From: Bacillus sonorensis NBRC 101234 = KCTC 13918
GTDB taxonomy: Bacteria; Bacillota; Bacilli; Bacillales; Bacillaceae
DNA: 64,000 nt
Assembly (NCBI RefSeq): GCF_001592005.1
Contig: NZ_BCVZ01000001.1
Coordinates: forward strand, 248,001-312,000
Reading direction: 5' to 3'
Shown one piece after another: positions 1 through 9,464 of the stretch. The number at the start of each line of letters is the position of its first letter. The stretch's first letter is position 1. A program made the position numbers and the translations under genes. The notes under the pieces were generated by a model that made no database searches, had not been told where the DNA came from, and was given only the letters and a program-made list of their open reading frames with translations.

Positions 1-110
1 AGCCCTCATGCTCCGCAACGTGCACACCCCTTCTATATGCTTCAGCAAGGCCTCCGCATCTGTTCATAACATTAAATTTATCATGAATCAGTTTTCGTTA
101 AAATAATAAA

Positions 111-136
111 AGCCAATCCTTTAAAAGGATCGGCTT
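111..136 (-). terminator. Terminator of ywdK
   Basis: Inverted repeat AGCC-ATCC...GGAT-GGCT with one mismatch. Read on the minus strand it is followed by a T-rich stretch. It lies just downstream of the ywdK stop codon. The 110 bases to its left hold no coding sequence I can support. Confidence 0.7.
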
Positions 137-149
137 CTAAAAAAGTGAA

Positions 150-527
150 CTATAAATATTTGACCGCCGACACAACGACCATAATCCATGCCGCGATGAA
201 GGCCACTCCCCCCAGCGGAGTGACGGCGCCGAGGACGCTGATTTGCGTAAGGCTGAGGACATATAAACTTCCAGAAAACAAGATGATCCCCGCAAACATC
301 AGCCAGCCCGCAGCCGTTATGCTTCCGGTGCCCGTCAGCCTGCCGGCAATAAGGGCGATCGCGATCAGTCCGAGTGCGTGGTACATATGATATTGCACAC
401 CCGTTTGCCAGATTTGCAGATATTTCTCAGGAATTTTGCCTTCAAGCCCATGAGCTCCAAACGCTCCCAAGGCAACTGCAAGCATTGCATTTATAGAACC
501 TAAAATTAAAAATAATTTCATGATCAA
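150..527 (-). CDS. ywdK: DUF423 family membrane protein YwdK
   Basis: Small integral membrane protein of the DUF423 family, 125 residues with four hydrophobic segments and the family signature GAFGAHGLEGK near residues 21-31. Molecular function is unknown. The TTG at 527 sits seven bases after an AAAGG site. An ATG two codons inside (521) would give the more usual MKLF N-terminus but with a longer spacing, so the start is uncertain by two codons. It follows ywdJ and ywdI in the same order as in B. subtilis, and a terminator follows directly. Confidence 0.85.
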   Translation of the reverse strand: MIMKLFLILGSINAMLAVALGAFGAHGLEGKIPEKYLQIWQTGVQYHMYHALGLIAIALIAGRLTGTGSITAAGWLMFAGIILFSGSLYVLSLTQISVLGAVTPLGGVAFIAAWIMVVVSAVKYL

Positions 528-586
528 TCGCCCGCCTTTCTCTTCTCATCATAGCGTACATGCCCAGGATTTCAACTTTGACAACA

Positions 587-1888
587 TTATGACACGATAT
601 TGTCAAATTTCTTTTTTCTCAACTGAATCTGCTCCACAGCGATGGCCACAACCGTCCCAAGGACAAGCCCGTTGCTTAAAATCGAAACAAAAACAGGGTG
701 CATCCCTTCTAACGCACTCTCAGGGACAAACATAACGCCGACCCCGGCCAAAAGCGCGATCCCGGCGACAAAACGGACACGGCCGATGTCACTTTTGCCA
801 TAGGAATCAAATTCGGAAAATGCCAGCCCGACCATCGTTGAAAACACGACAAAGTTGACCGCAAATCCGACAGGTGACGGGAGGCTTGCAAATACATTCA
901 TAATAAATGGAAAAAAACTGATGAAAACCACAATAAAACTCCCGAGCAAAAACGGCTTTCTAGATGACATTCGCGTCGTTTGAATAAAACCTGCCGCTCC
1001 CGAAATCGGCACCGTCCCTACAGCGCCAAAGAGGCCGCTCAGCAAATGGCCGGCCGCGGCGATGAAACCCGCCGGACGGGACCGTTTTTTTTCTTCAAGC
1101 TTTTCAAACTGCTTAACCGCCCCTTCCACAACACGGATGCTGGCCAGCATATTAACGATCAGCAAAACCGTGATAAACAAAGATGTGACGACTAGACCGC
1201 TGTCAAACACCGGCATTCCGAAAGGGAAAATTTCAGGCCAAAGAAAGAACTCATCGGCATGTTCTGCCGGCTTTGCAGCGCCGAAAACGGCAAACAACAC
1301 CCAGCCGCCGAAAAGCGCAATTAATATCGAATACTGCTTAAGAAACATCACATTTGACCTGCTCATAAAAAACGTCGCCAGCATAATGGCTACAGCAAGC
1401 AAAAAAACGGGAACGTCAATCTCGTTTTTGCGATAGCCGATTCCCATGACCCCTTTCACAATCGGTTCGCTCAGCTGCATGACCAACAGCAGCAGATAAA
1501 TTCCGGTGACGACAGGAGTAAACAATACAGCCAGCTTATCTATAATCTTAAACAAGCTAAATATAAAAAAGAAAACCGCGCTTAACAGCATTGCCCCCTG
1601 AAGCGCTTGAAGCGTCTCGGCATAAGCGGCGAAGACGGTGCCCGTAAGTCCCGCATAAATCGTATAGACTCCCCACCAGAGTCCGGCCGGACTCTCATTA
1701 ATCGGTAAGCGGTGCCCGGTCAGGCATTGGATAAAGGCAGTCGTTCCCAGCACGAAAAACGTGCTTTGAATCAGTCCGGCTGTCTCGGCTTGATTCAGTT
1801 CGAATGACTGTCCGATTGCTATTGGCACCACGATGGAAGACGCGATGATGAACGCCGTCCACTGTAAAGCCCCGAAAAGCAGTTTCAA
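587..1888 (-). CDS. ywdJ: Purine/pyrimidine permease YwdJ (NCS2 family)
   Basis: Predicted nucleobase:cation symporter of the xanthine/uracil permease (NCS2) family, about 433 residues with 12 or more hydrophobic segments. I chose the TTG at 1888 because the AGAGAGG ribosome site lies nine bases upstream. The TTG at 1897 would directly abut that site. The start then reads MKLLFGALQW. The substrate cannot be read from the sequence. It lies between ywdI and ywdK on the same strand and is probably co-transcribed with ywdK. Confidence 0.8.
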   Translation of the reverse strand: MKLLFGALQWTAFIIASSIVVPIAIGQSFELNQAETAGLIQSTFFVLGTTAFIQCLTGHRLPINESPAGLWWGVYTIYAGLTGTVFAAYAETLQALQGAMLLSAVFFFIFSLFKIIDKLAVLFTPVVTGIYLLLLVMQLSEPIVKGVMGIGYRKNEIDVPVFLLAVAIMLATFFMSRSNVMFLKQYSILIALFGGWVLFAVFGAAKPAEHADEFFLWPEIFPFGMPVFDSGLVVTSLFITVLLIVNMLASIRVVEGAVKQFEKLEEKKRSRPAGFIAAAGHLLSGLFGAVGTVPISGAAGFIQTTRMSSRKPFLLGSFIVVFISFFPFIMNVFASLPSPVGFAVNFVVFSTMVGLAFSEFDSYGKSDIGRVRFVAGIALLAGVGVMFVPESALEGMHPVFVSILSNGLVLGTVVAIAVEQIQLRKKKFDNIVS

Positions 1889-1922
1889 GTTTATCAACCT
1901 CTCTTTTTAAAAAACGAACGTC

Positions 1923-2225
1923 CTAGAAATCAAAAATTGAGTCTCCGTTGCCGTCTTCCTTCTTATCCAGCTTCTCCTGTTTTTGATATTTTTCGGCGCC
2001 GGCCGTACCCATCATTTTTTCCAGCATCAGCTGATCGCCTGACGGCTTCGCGGGCTGGACATAGGGGGAAGGCTGAACAGCCGGCCGCTGCGGCTCGACG
2101 ATGACATCACAAAGAGAACGGATGACGGCTACATGCATTTTCAGCTCGTTCTCCTGCTGGCAGCTCTTTGCTTTTTTCAATTCATCCTCTATCTTCTGAA
2201 GCAGACTTGATATATGTATGTTCAT
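1923..2225 (-). CDS. ywdI: YwdI family protein (unknown function)
   Basis: Protein of 100 residues, mostly helical and charged, with a proline-rich middle (around residues 60-72) and an acidic tail. There is no membrane segment or known catalytic motif. I place the start at ATG 2225 (MNIHISSLLQ) because GGAGG lies nine bases upstream. The open frame extends 13 codons further without a ribosome site. Position between ywdJ and ung matches the B. subtilis ywd cluster, except that the aldehyde dehydrogenase gene ywdH expected between ywdI and ung is absent. Confidence 0.75.
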   Translation of the reverse strand: MNIHISSLLQKIEDELKKAKSCQQENELKMHVAVIRSLCDVIVEPQRPAVQPSPYVQPAKPSGDQLMLEKMMGTAGAEKYQKQEKLDKKEDGNGDSIFDF

Positions 2226-2419
2226 GAATTGGAACCTCCAAACCGTTTTCGATTTCCACTTCATTTTATCAAATTACAATCGCTTATGCAGAACGCACTT
2301 TTCATTTTTCAGCGTCAACATCTTTTTTCCGGCTGAACTCTTCCCTGGTTCCGTCCCCTAAAACAAAATCATTTATCTTCCAATCAACTTAAAAAGCGTT
2401 TTTCATATTAAGTCAGACG

Positions 2420-2448
2420 TTGACAGTAAAATAGCGTTCACACATAAT
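2420..2448 (+). promoter_or_regulatory. Orphan sigma-A promoter facing the ung terminator
   Basis: TTGACA at 2420, a 17-base spacer and CATAAT at 2443 form a near-consensus vegetative promoter on the plus strand. No plausible gene follows before the hairpin at 2523. Only a 23-codon frame without a ribosome site starts at 2447. A transcript would run about 100 nt into the 3' end of ung on the opposite strand. Confidence 0.45.
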
Positions 2449-2522
2449 GAAAAAAAGCGCCGGGACGAAAACGGTTTCATTTTCAAGCGGATCAACCGGG
2501 ACGGATGGATCGGCATAAGCAA

Positions 2523-2547
2523 AGAACCGCCTGTCTTCAGCGGTTCT
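2523..2547. terminator. Terminator at the end of ung (possibly bidirectional)
   Basis: Perfect 8-bp stem AGAACCGC / GCGGTTCT with a 9-base loop that contains the ung stop codon. On the plus strand it is followed by CTCCAGTTTTT, so it could also end the transcript from the orphan promoter at 2420. Confidence 0.65.
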
Positions 2548-3232
2548 CCAGTTTTTCTAGGCTCGGAATAGCCCAGTCGATCGGCTCTTCGTTTATTTTC
2601 TCCAAATATTGATTTGCCCTTGAAAACGGCCTGCTTCCAAAAAACCCGTTTCTTGCTGAGAATGGGCTCGGGTGAGGCGACTGAATGATAAAGTGCCTTG
2701 TCGTATCAATTCTCTCCTTCTTCATTTGGGCATGGCGGCCCCAGAGAATAAAGACAACCGGTTTTTCTCTTTTATTCAAAACGTCGATCACGCTGTCAGT
2801 CAGTCTTTCCCATCCTTTTCCTTTATGGGAATTCGCCTGGCCCCGCCTAACAGTCAAAACCGTGTTTAACAGCAGGACGCCCTGCTTGGCCCAGCTTACG
2901 AGCGATCCGTGGTTCGGTATTTCACAACCGATGTCTTGCTGAAGCTCTATGAATATATTTTTTAAAGAAGGCGGCGGATTCACGCCGGGCTTTACGGAAA
3001 AGCTCAAGCCGTGCGCCTGTCCCGGTCCGTGGTACGGATCCTGGCCAAGAATGACGACCTTCACCTTTTCATATGAAGTGTAATGCAAAGCGTTATAAAT
3101 GTCGTTCGGTTCAGGATAGACCGTTTGCTCTGAATACTCTTTTTTCAGCATTTCCCTAAGCTCTTGATAATACGGCTTTTCAAACTCTTGATGCAGCTGC
3201 TCCCACCAGCTGTCATTCAAAATCTGCTTCAA
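2537..3232 (-). CDS. ung: Uracil-DNA glycosylase
   Basis: Family 1 uracil-DNA glycosylase, 231 residues, which removes uracil from DNA to start base-excision repair in the cytoplasm. The water-activating motif GQDPYHG is at residues 63-69 (catalytic Asp65). The DNA-intercalation motif HPSPFS is near residues 187-192. Full length for the family. It starts at TTG 3232 with GGGAGG eight bases upstream. It follows ywdF by 19 bases, so the two are probably co-transcribed. Confidence 0.97.
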   Translation of the reverse strand: MKQILNDSWWEQLHQEFEKPYYQELREMLKKEYSEQTVYPEPNDIYNALHYTSYEKVKVVILGQDPYHGPGQAHGLSFSVKPGVNPPPSLKNIFIELQQDIGCEIPNHGSLVSWAKQGVLLLNTVLTVRRGQANSHKGKGWERLTDSVIDVLNKREKPVVFILWGRHAQMKKERIDTTRHFIIQSPHPSPFSARNGFFGSRPFSRANQYLEKINEEPIDWAIPSLEKLENR

Positions 3233-3251
3233 CGGTTCAACCTCCCTGCAG

Positions 3252-4067
3252 TTATACTGAACTTACGCTGACAAGCCTTGAAATGACAGGCTCTCCGTCC
3301 CATACGATTTGACTCTCGGCCTCTCTTTTTCTCATAGCCGGTTCTGTCAGAAGCACGAAAAAGTTTTTCGTCGGCAGCTTGCCAAGCTGATGCTTTTCAC
3401 TCAGTACGTCCAAATAATGCTGCCTCTTTCCGCCCAGATCGCCCGACTGATTGTCCCCTTGCGCTGAAAAAGCATAGATGACGCCCGCCGCGGGTACCCT
3501 TTTGACATGAAACCTTTCTGCTGCACGCAGAAAAAAGTCCCAATCCCAATAATTGTGCACGGCTGGATCAAAATAGCCGATTTCGCTGTGAAGAGATCGT
3601 TTATACATGCTTCCTGAAGGGACATATGTAGAAAATTTCCTCATTTCCTCCAATTCAAACGTATAAGCGAAAAGATGGCGGCTTGTCGGGATTCTAACAT
3701 CCCCTTTTCTTTCAAAGGAAACAATTTCAGCATCTGAATACACAAAATCTGCTGTTTCAAGCGCCTTTGCCATTCGTTCCATATGGCACGGAGTGAAAAA
3801 ATCATCATCATCACACAGCATAATAACATCTCCGGCCGCTTCTTTCACCCCTATATTTCTCGCTTTCACATGTTTTACATTTTCCTCCAGATGAAGCGCC
3901 TTGATCGGAAGGTCTGAGTACAGGTGCTGTACAAAATCGACTTTCTCGCCGGCGTCGTTTACGATAATGACTTCATATGGCTTAATGGATTGTCTTGCAA
4001 TAGATTCAAGCAGTTCACACAAAGCGGGGAGCCGATTGTGTGTCACAATTACGATTGAAATCTTCAT
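3252..4067 (-). CDS. ywdF: Family 2 glycosyltransferase YwdF
   Basis: Predicted cytoplasmic GT-A fold glycosyltransferase, 271 residues. It begins with the Rossmann-like strand [12 protein letters not shown] sugar-nucleotide/metal site CDDDDF lies near residue 92, and a VPSGSM / WDWDFFLRA acceptor region at about 150-180. Donor and acceptor are unknown. A GAAGGAG site is about 15 bases from the ATG, which is rather far, so the start is somewhat uncertain. The 3' end is 19 bases from ung. Confidence 0.85.
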   Translation of the reverse strand: MKISIVIVTHNRLPALCELLESIARQSIKPYEVIIVNDAGEKVDFVQHLYSDLPIKALHLEENVKHVKARNIGVKEAAGDVIMLCDDDDFFTPCHMERMAKALETADFVYSDAEIVSFERKGDVRIPTSRHLFAYTFELEEMRKFSTYVPSGSMYKRSLHSEIGYFDPAVHNYWDWDFFLRAAERFHVKRVPAAGVIYAFSAQGDNQSGDLGGKRQHYLDVLSEKHQLGKLPTKNFFVLLTEPAMRKREAESQIVWDGEPVISRLVSVSSV

Positions 4068-4224
4068 GTTGGTTTATTGAGCGCTCCTTCATATTTCATT
4101 TTATTTCTATTAAATCATAAAGCGAACGATTTCACATGAATCAAAAGGCGCCCTGGTTTTTTATGCTGGCGGAAGGACCGCTTTACCAGACCGAAAGCAG
4201 GCATTTTTCATTTCAGTCATTTCA

Positions 4225-4253
4225 TTGTACTCTGATGAAAAGCTGTCTATAAT
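4225..4253 (+). promoter_or_regulatory. Promoter of pdxK
   Basis: TTGTAC, a 17-base spacer and a perfect TATAAT, ending about 50 bases upstream of the pdxK ribosome site. Fits sigma-A. Confidence 0.6.
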
Positions 4254-4305
4254 AAAAACTATACCAATCTAAGGATGGAATCTCTTCGATGGAGGCTTGA
4301 CAAAC

Positions 4306-5118
4306 ATGACAATGCACAAAGCGCTGACAATCGCCGGCTCTGATTCAAGCGGAGGCGCCGGAATACAAGCGGATTTAAAAACATTTCAGGAAAAAAATGT
4401 TTACGGAATGACGGCCTTGACCGTTATCGTCGCCATGGACCCGGAAAACAGCTGGGATCATCAGGTGTTCCCGGTGGATACGGATATCATCCGGGCACAG
4501 CTGGCTACCATCGCGGACGGAATCGGCGTCGATGCGATGAAGACGGGAATGCTTCCTACGGTTGACATTATCGAACTTGCGGCAAAGACGATTAAAGAAC
4601 ACAATATGAAAAATGTCGTCATTGATCCGGTTATGGTTTGCAAGGGAGCAAACGAAGTATTGTACCCTGAGCATGCGAAGGCTTTGCGGGAGCTCTTGGC
4701 GCCTCTTGCAACGGTCATTACGCCAAACCTTTTTGAAGCCGGACAACTCAGCGGCCTGGGAGAAATAAAAACCATTGAACAAATGAAAGAAGCAGCAAAA
4801 GCGATTCATGACCTTGGCGCAAAACACGTCCTCATTACCGGTGGAGGCAAGCTGGATCATGAAAAAGCGGTCGACGTTTTATTCGACGGACGGGAAGCAG
4901 AAGTAATCGAAGGGGAAAAAATCGACACCCCTTACACCCATGGCGCAGGCTGCACCTACTCAGCTGCGATAACGGCCGAACTTGCAAAAGGGTCAAGCGT
5001 AAAAGAAGCCATTTATTCTGCTAAAGAATTCATCACGGAAGCCATTCGCGAATCATTCCGTCTAAATGAATATATCGGACCGACAAAACACTCCGCCCTC
5101 CGGCTCAGCGGAAAATAA
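4306..5118 (+). CDS. pdxK: Pyridoxine/pyridoxal/pyridoxamine kinase (ThiD-like)
   Basis: Ribokinase-superfamily kinase, about 270 residues. It is the ThiD-like pyridoxal kinase type of Bacillus (older names thiD, ywdB). It phosphorylates B6 vitamers to pyridoxal phosphate and can act on hydroxymethylpyrimidine. Visible features are SDSSGGAGIQADLKTF at the N-terminus and the C-terminal anion hole with catalytic region THGAGCTYSAA, whose Cys is typical of this subfamily. I start at ATG 4306, ten bases after GGAGG. The TTG at 4297 nearly touches that site. Monocistronic, with a promoter and a terminator. Confidence 0.93.
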   Translation: MTMHKALTIAGSDSSGGAGIQADLKTFQEKNVYGMTALTVIVAMDPENSWDHQVFPVDTDIIRAQLATIADGIGVDAMKTGMLPTVDIIELAAKTIKEHNMKNVVIDPVMVCKGANEVLYPEHAKALRELLAPLATVITPNLFEAGQLSGLGEIKTIEQMKEAAKAIHDLGAKHVLITGGGKLDHEKAVDVLFDGREAEVIEGEKIDTPYTHGAGCTYSAAITAELAKGSSVKEAIYSAKEFITEAIRESFRLNEYIGPTKHSALRLSGK

Positions 5119-5143
5119 AAGAACCCCTTTTAATGGGGTTCTT
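5119..5143. terminator. Bidirectional terminator between pdxK and ywdA
   Basis: Stem AAGAACCCC / GGGGTTCTT around a short loop, placed between two convergent stop codons. Confidence 0.8.
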
Positions 5144-5149
5144 TACACA

Positions 5150-5419
5150 TCATCCGTCCTGTTTTGCATGGACATTTCTCGCCGATGATTTTAAAAACGC
5201 TTCAATTGATTCTACAAAAAGAGCATATTCTTTCATTTGCTCATAAGTGCCTGAAAGGATCTCTTTTACTTTTTCCTTGGACATTGTTTGCTCATCAATG
5301 TCACTGATCAGCTTCTTCATCTGAAGGAGCAAATCATTGTATTCTTCCCTCGTATCCTCGATATGATCTGCTATTTTTTTCAGCTGCTTTGCTGTCAATT
5401 TCTGCTCACTTCGATCCAA
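5150..5419 (-). CDS. ywdA: YwdA, small coiled-coil protein of the sucrose operon
   Basis: 89 residues, almost entirely charged and helical with heptad-like leucines, and no membrane segment. Function is unknown. It is the last gene after sacA, as in B. subtilis sacPA-ywdA. Start is TTG 5419 with AAAGGGG upstream. It lies 80 bases behind sacA with no terminator between, so it should be expressed with the sucrose genes. Confidence 0.8.
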   Translation of the reverse strand: MDRSEQKLTAKQLKKIADHIEDTREEYNDLLLQMKKLISDIDEQTMSKEKVKEILSGTYEQMKEYALFVESIEAFLKSSARNVHAKQDG

Positions 5420-5501
5420 TAGAACAACCCCTTTGCAACTTGTACAGTATCTAAAAAAAGCATATCATAAAGGGAATTTACGGGGAATAAAAAACGCTCC
5501 T

Positions 5502-6941
5502 TTATGCAATCGTCCAAGATGACACATTCATTATGATTTCTTTTCTTCCAGAAATCCAGACATGATTATTTCCCGGGGAAGGAAAATATCGAGCTGTAAA
5601 CACTTCTTCTCCCCCGTTTACGAAAATTTCAACGGAAGAGGCGTCCAAAAAGATGTTTAGATCCTTAAGCCCGGCAATGCGGCAATGTCTCGCTTCCGTC
5701 CTCTCATCAACATAGCTCTGTCTTTCCAAAGTCAAAACGCCTTCCGCTTTTCTGTAAATAAGGCGGGCCGCTCCTCGAAAAGATATCTCAAACCCTTCTT
5801 CAATATACTGCGGAACGAGCAAAATCTCGGCTTTTTCCGGACTTACAATATCAAGCATTTCAGCATCCTGTTTAAGGGATATTTGAACGCTATTTCCATT
5901 CTGCCGCAGCGTTCTCAGTTCTTGAACCGGTTTTTGAATAAGCCTGTTATTCTCCAAAGTTAATTCCCTGGGCAATGTCATACAATGGACCCATTCATAC
6001 GGAATCGTCGGATGGCTTTGTTCGCCTTGATCAGGGACGCCCATCCAGGCGATTAAAATCCGCCGGCCTGATTCATCCTGTGTCGTCTGCGGCGCATAGA
6101 AATCAAAGCCGCGGTCCAGCTCTTCAAATTCTCCATGTCGAAATTCCGGTTTTCGTTCATCTAACTTACCGACAAAATATCCGGACTGATAAACATTTTG
6201 AAAGCGGAAGCCTTCAGCTTCCAGGCCTTGGGGGCAGACAATCAGGACATCTTTTCCTCCCAGAGTGATCATATCCGGACATTCCCACATATAGCCGAAT
6301 TCATCAAGCTGGGCTGTATGAGAACCGGTAATATCGCCGAGAAATGACCATTCCGTCAAATTTTCAGAAGAGAACAGCACCGCCCTTCCTTCAAGCCGCT
6401 CTGTCTGCGCACCGAGCACCATATACCAGCGTCCGTTTTTTTTCCATACTTTTGGATCGCGAAAATGGGCTGTGTATCCTTCAGGGAGCCTTGCGACGAC
6501 TCCCTGCTTTTCAAATGTAATGCCATCTTTGGAAACGGCAAGGCATTGGTATGTCTCGCGATTTCCTTCCTCATCCCTGACATTCCCTGTATAGAAAACA
6601 TGCAACAAGCCGTTCTCATCAATTGCGCTGCCCGAATAGCATCCGTTTTGATCATACCAATCGCTTGGCGTGAGGGCGATCTCTTCATGGCGCCAGTGAA
6701 CAAGGTCTGCGGAAGAATAATGGCCCCAAAACTTGGCCCCGTGGCCTGTTTTAAAAGGCATCCACTGATAAAAAAGGTGATAAGTGCCCTTCCAATGAAT
6801 GAAACCGTTTGGATCATTCAGCAGTCCGACAGGCGGCATGATGTGATAATGCAAGCGGTATGGATCCTGATTGACAAGGGGCTGATATGTTTCAACCCTT
6901 TCCATAGCTTGCCGGCGTAGTTCCTGATCCTGAAGATTCAT
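5502..6941 (-). CDS. sacA: Sucrose-6-phosphate hydrolase SacA
   Basis: Glycoside hydrolase family 32 intracellular sucrase, 479 residues. It cleaves sucrose 6-phosphate made by the SacP phosphotransferase into glucose 6-phosphate and fructose. Seen in order: the nucleophile block LLNDPNGFIHWKG at about 40-52, FRDPKVW at about 160, the acid/base block MWECPD near 220, and a C-terminal beta-sandwich. There is no signal peptide, as expected for the phosphorylated substrate. ATG 6941 has AAGGAGGGG upstream. Only 15 bases separate it from sacP. Confidence 0.97.
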   Translation of the reverse strand: MNLQDQELRRQAMERVETYQPLVNQDPYRLHYHIMPPVGLLNDPNGFIHWKGTYHLFYQWMPFKTGHGAKFWGHYSSADLVHWRHEEIALTPSDWYDQNGCYSGSAIDENGLLHVFYTGNVRDEEGNRETYQCLAVSKDGITFEKQGVVARLPEGYTAHFRDPKVWKKNGRWYMVLGAQTERLEGRAVLFSSENLTEWSFLGDITGSHTAQLDEFGYMWECPDMITLGGKDVLIVCPQGLEAEGFRFQNVYQSGYFVGKLDERKPEFRHGEFEELDRGFDFYAPQTTQDESGRRILIAWMGVPDQGEQSHPTIPYEWVHCMTLPRELTLENNRLIQKPVQELRTLRQNGNSVQISLKQDAEMLDIVSPEKAEILLVPQYIEEGFEISFRGAARLIYRKAEGVLTLERQSYVDERTEARHCRIAGLKDLNIFLDASSVEIFVNGGEEVFTARYFPSPGNNHVWISGRKEIIMNVSSWTIA

Positions 6942-6956
6942 GAATGTTGCCCCTCC

Positions 6957-8339
6957 TTAGTTCTTCTTTTCATCCTCTTTGATTCCTAATACAAACGCTG
7001 TAATAAAGGCTGTGAAAACGGCAATGCCCATTCCGATTAAATAGTTGATGAGGTTTGCTGTTCCAAATGGCGCTGCGATCGCAATCATCGGAATCCCCGT
7101 TAAACCGTAAGCGTTTGCGGCAACATTTGTAAAGACGACATACGCTCCGCCGAGTGCGCCTCCCGCCATTGCACCGATGAACGGCTTACGGTAGCGAAGG
7201 TTGACTCCGAAGATGACCGGTTCTGTAATGCCGAGAAACGCCGAGAACGCAGCAGGCAAAGCGATTTCTTTTGTTTTAGCCCGTTTTGCCAGGAAAAATA
7301 CGGCGAGACCTGCACCGCCTTGGGCGACATTGGCCATAGACCAGATCGGAAGCAGATAGTTGCGTCCAATATCTGCGATGAGGCCGGCCTCAATCGCATG
7401 GAAGCTGTGATGAACCCCTGTTAATACGATAAGGGAGTATGCCCCGCCGAAAATCAGTCCGGCAACAGGACCGGCATGGTCGTATACAAAGGTTAGAACA
7501 TTCGTTATGCCTGTACCAAGCCCTCTTCCTAATGGTCCAATCACAATAAACGCGATGAATCCCGTTGAAATAATGGTTAAGAATGGCGTGACTAAAAGAT
7601 CGATTGCATTCGGAACAATCTTTCTTGTCCACTTCTCAATTTTACTCATCACATAGACAGCCAGCAAAATTGGAATAACTGTTCCTTGATACCCCAGCAT
7701 CTCAATAGGCATGCCGAGGAAATTCAACACTTCAGGTTTCGCTTCAGCGAGACCCCAAGGATTCAGCAGGCTTGGGTGAATCAAGATTCCCCCGATGACA
7801 GCCCCAAGATACGGGTTTCCGCCAAATTCCTTCGCCGCACTGACACCGATCAGAATCGGAAGAATAATAAATGCCGCACTTGAAAACATATCAAGCAGCT
7901 TAAACAGCGCAGAGTCAGGGCTTACCCATTGGAAGGCTTTCATCATTCCCAAGAGCCCCATCAATAAACCGCTTGCAACAATAGCCGGGATGATCGGCAC
8001 AAAAATGTTTGACAGCGTTTTCGCGAAACGCGCCAGCGGATTCATTTTCTGTTTGGCTGCTTCATTATGCTGAACCGTTTCTTTTTGATCGAGCTGAAGC
8101 ATTTTGGCAAATTGTTCATATACTTTATTGACAAGCCCTGTTCCAAAAATAATCTGGTATTGGCCTGAGCTGGAAAAGGCGCCTTTTACGCCGTCAAGCG
8201 CTTCCACCTTTTCCTGATCAATTTTTGATTCATCTTTGATGACCAGGCGCAGTCTAGTTGCACAATGGGCTGCGCTTATAATATTGTCTTCCCCGCCAAG
8301 CAGATCAATGAGACGTTCGGCAATTTCTTTGTGATTCAT
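6957..8339 (-). CDS. sacP: Sucrose-specific PTS enzyme IIBC, SacP
   Basis: Membrane permease of the phosphoenolpyruvate:sugar phosphotransferase system that imports sucrose and phosphorylates it. The N-terminal EIIB domain (residues 1-90) carries the phospho-accepting Cys in the motif [10 protein letters not shown]. Residues about 105-455 form the multi-spanning EIIC domain. There is no fused EIIA, so an EIIA from elsewhere (glucose type in B. subtilis) must serve. Start ATG 8339 follows GGAGGAGT. It is first in the sacP-sacA-ywdA unit, behind an antitermination leader. Confidence 0.97.
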   Translation of the reverse strand: MNHKEIAERLIDLLGGEDNIISAAHCATRLRLVIKDESKIDQEKVEALDGVKGAFSSSGQYQIIFGTGLVNKVYEQFAKMLQLDQKETVQHNEAAKQKMNPLARFAKTLSNIFVPIIPAIVASGLLMGLLGMMKAFQWVSPDSALFKLLDMFSSAAFIILPILIGVSAAKEFGGNPYLGAVIGGILIHPSLLNPWGLAEAKPEVLNFLGMPIEMLGYQGTVIPILLAVYVMSKIEKWTRKIVPNAIDLLVTPFLTIISTGFIAFIVIGPLGRGLGTGITNVLTFVYDHAGPVAGLIFGGAYSLIVLTGVHHSFHAIEAGLIADIGRNYLLPIWSMANVAQGGAGLAVFFLAKRAKTKEIALPAAFSAFLGITEPVIFGVNLRYRKPFIGAMAGGALGGAYVVFTNVAANAYGLTGIPMIAIAAPFGTANLINYLIGMGIAVFTAFITAFVLGIKEDEKKN

Positions 8340-8361
8340 GATGACTCCTCCTTTTTTGTTT

Positions 8362-8450
8362 AAAAAAAAGCAGAAAAGACCTAAAATTCACCAACGAATA
8401 GAGGACGCATCTTCCCCATTCATTTGAGCAAATTTTAGGTCTTGCCTGCT
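8362..8450 (-). terminator. Leader terminator of the sacPA mRNA
   Basis: On the minus strand the arm AGCAGGCAAGACCTAAAATT pairs with AATTTTAGGTCTTTTCTGCT, followed by eight T residues. The left arm overlaps the RAT element, so the two structures are mutually exclusive. This is the classic layout for antitermination by SacT-type proteins. Confidence 0.9.
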
Positions 8451-8467
8451 TTACCAGTCACAATCCC
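8432..8467 (-). promoter_or_regulatory. RAT antiterminator RNA site for SacT
   Basis: The minus strand reads GGGGATTGTGACTGGTAAAG then CAGGCAAGACCTAAAA, close to the ribonucleic antiterminator consensus bound by the CAT domain of SacT/SacY. It overlaps the upstream arm of the leader terminator. Confidence 0.9.
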
Positions 8468-8495
8468 CGGTATTTTGTTTTTTTAATACGCTTTC

Positions 8496-8524
8496 ATTTT
8501 ATTATGTGATAACGCTTTCGTCAA
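8496..8524 (-). promoter_or_regulatory. sacPA promoter
   Basis: The minus strand has TTGACG (8524-8519), a 17-base spacer and TAAAAT (8501-8496). This is a good sigma-A promoter about 30 bases ahead of the RAT site. Confidence 0.85.
8507..8520 (-). promoter_or_regulatory. cre site in the sacPA promoter (CcpA)
   Basis: CGAAAGCGTTATCA on the minus strand matches the catabolite-responsive element consensus TGWAANCGNTNWCA at all positions but the first. It overlaps the -35 box and spacer, which predicts repression by CcpA on glucose. Confidence 0.75.
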
Positions 8525-8564
8525 CTCATTTTTTACGATTTATGTGAAATTTGGCCTAAAAAAA

Positions 8565-8587
8565 GCCTGATCGCGCGAACATCAGGC
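8565..8587 (-). terminator. Terminator of sacT
   Basis: GCCTGAT / ATCAGGC stem followed by seven T residues on the minus strand, immediately after the sacT stop codon and ahead of the sacPA promoter. Confidence 0.85.
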
Positions 8588-8591
8588 GGTA

Positions 8592-9422
8592 TCACAGACG
8601 GGAATCATGTAAACGCTGGACATGCAGCGTAATATAGCCAATCTCCGATTCCGGGAGATGAAGATCATATTCAGTTTTTACGTAATCCGCCAACCCTTCA
8701 GCACAACGGTAGCTTTCAGGATACTTTTGCCGGATGAAATAAAGCATGTCATCGTCCATGACATGAAATGCCTCATTGGATTCCAGCCGATTGACCGCAT
8801 ACCTTAAATGCGTAACAAGCCGTTGATATGAAATGCTGTTTTCATCAATCGTCCGATTGAAGCAGCACTCGATCTTTTCAATCAATTCCTTGATGATCGT
8901 GGTGTATTTAAGCGTTTTCTGCATGTTTTCCGCATCCATTTTTGCGGTATGGATATGCAGCGCAATATACCCCGCTTCATCATCAGGCAAATCGACACCC
9001 AGTTTCTCTTTTATCAAGCCGATTGCCCAGAGGCCGATCTCATATTCTTTTTTATAAAGCGCTTTGATTTCATTTAATAATTTATTTTGAATCACAAATC
9101 CTTTGCGGATTCGCTCAATTGCAAATGATAAATGATCCACAAGGGCGATGTGGATATGGTCGCTCAGCGGTGCGGACAGCTGCCCTTCCGCATAGCTGAT
9201 AATCTCTTCGGCAGCTTCAATATGTTCTTCCGGAAGTGTTTCGAGGATTTGTTTAAACTTTTCGTTTTCTTCATGAATGGTAAAAATCTTTTCCACCTTT
9301 TGTTTCAAGATGGGATCATTTTTGCCTTTTTGAAAAGCGATACCAGGCCCCATGACAATCTTTTCTTGACCATCCTCCTTTATAATTGCTGCATTATTGT
9401 TCAACACTTTATAGATTTTCAC
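8592..9422 (-). CDS. sacT: Sucrose operon antiterminator SacT (BglG family)
   Basis: RNA-binding antiterminator, about 276 residues. The N-terminal CAT domain (residues 1-55, starting [12 protein letters not shown]) is followed by two PTS regulation domains, PRD1 (about 62-168, with the IHIALVDHL His) and PRD2 (about 170-275). When sucrose is present it binds the RAT in the sacPA leader at 8432-8467 and prevents termination. PTS phosphorylation of the PRDs controls it. I start at GTG 9422, with AAGTGGGTGA as ribosome site. GTG 9431 is possible but is embedded in that site. Confidence 0.93.
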   Translation of the reverse strand: MKIYKVLNNNAAIIKEDGQEKIVMGPGIAFQKGKNDPILKQKVEKIFTIHEENEKFKQILETLPEEHIEAAEEIISYAEGQLSAPLSDHIHIALVDHLSFAIERIRKGFVIQNKLLNEIKALYKKEYEIGLWAIGLIKEKLGVDLPDDEAGYIALHIHTAKMDAENMQKTLKYTTIIKELIEKIECCFNRTIDENSISYQRLVTHLRYAVNRLESNEAFHVMDDDMLYFIRQKYPESYRCAEGLADYVKTEYDLHLPESEIGYITLHVQRLHDSRL

Positions 9423-9464
9423 GGCTGTCACCCACTTCTCATTATGAGTGGGATTTTACCTTGT

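Noticed and set aside
1-110. Short minus-strand frame running to the left edge
   Set aside because: Only about 22 codons visible and not recognisable; too little to call.
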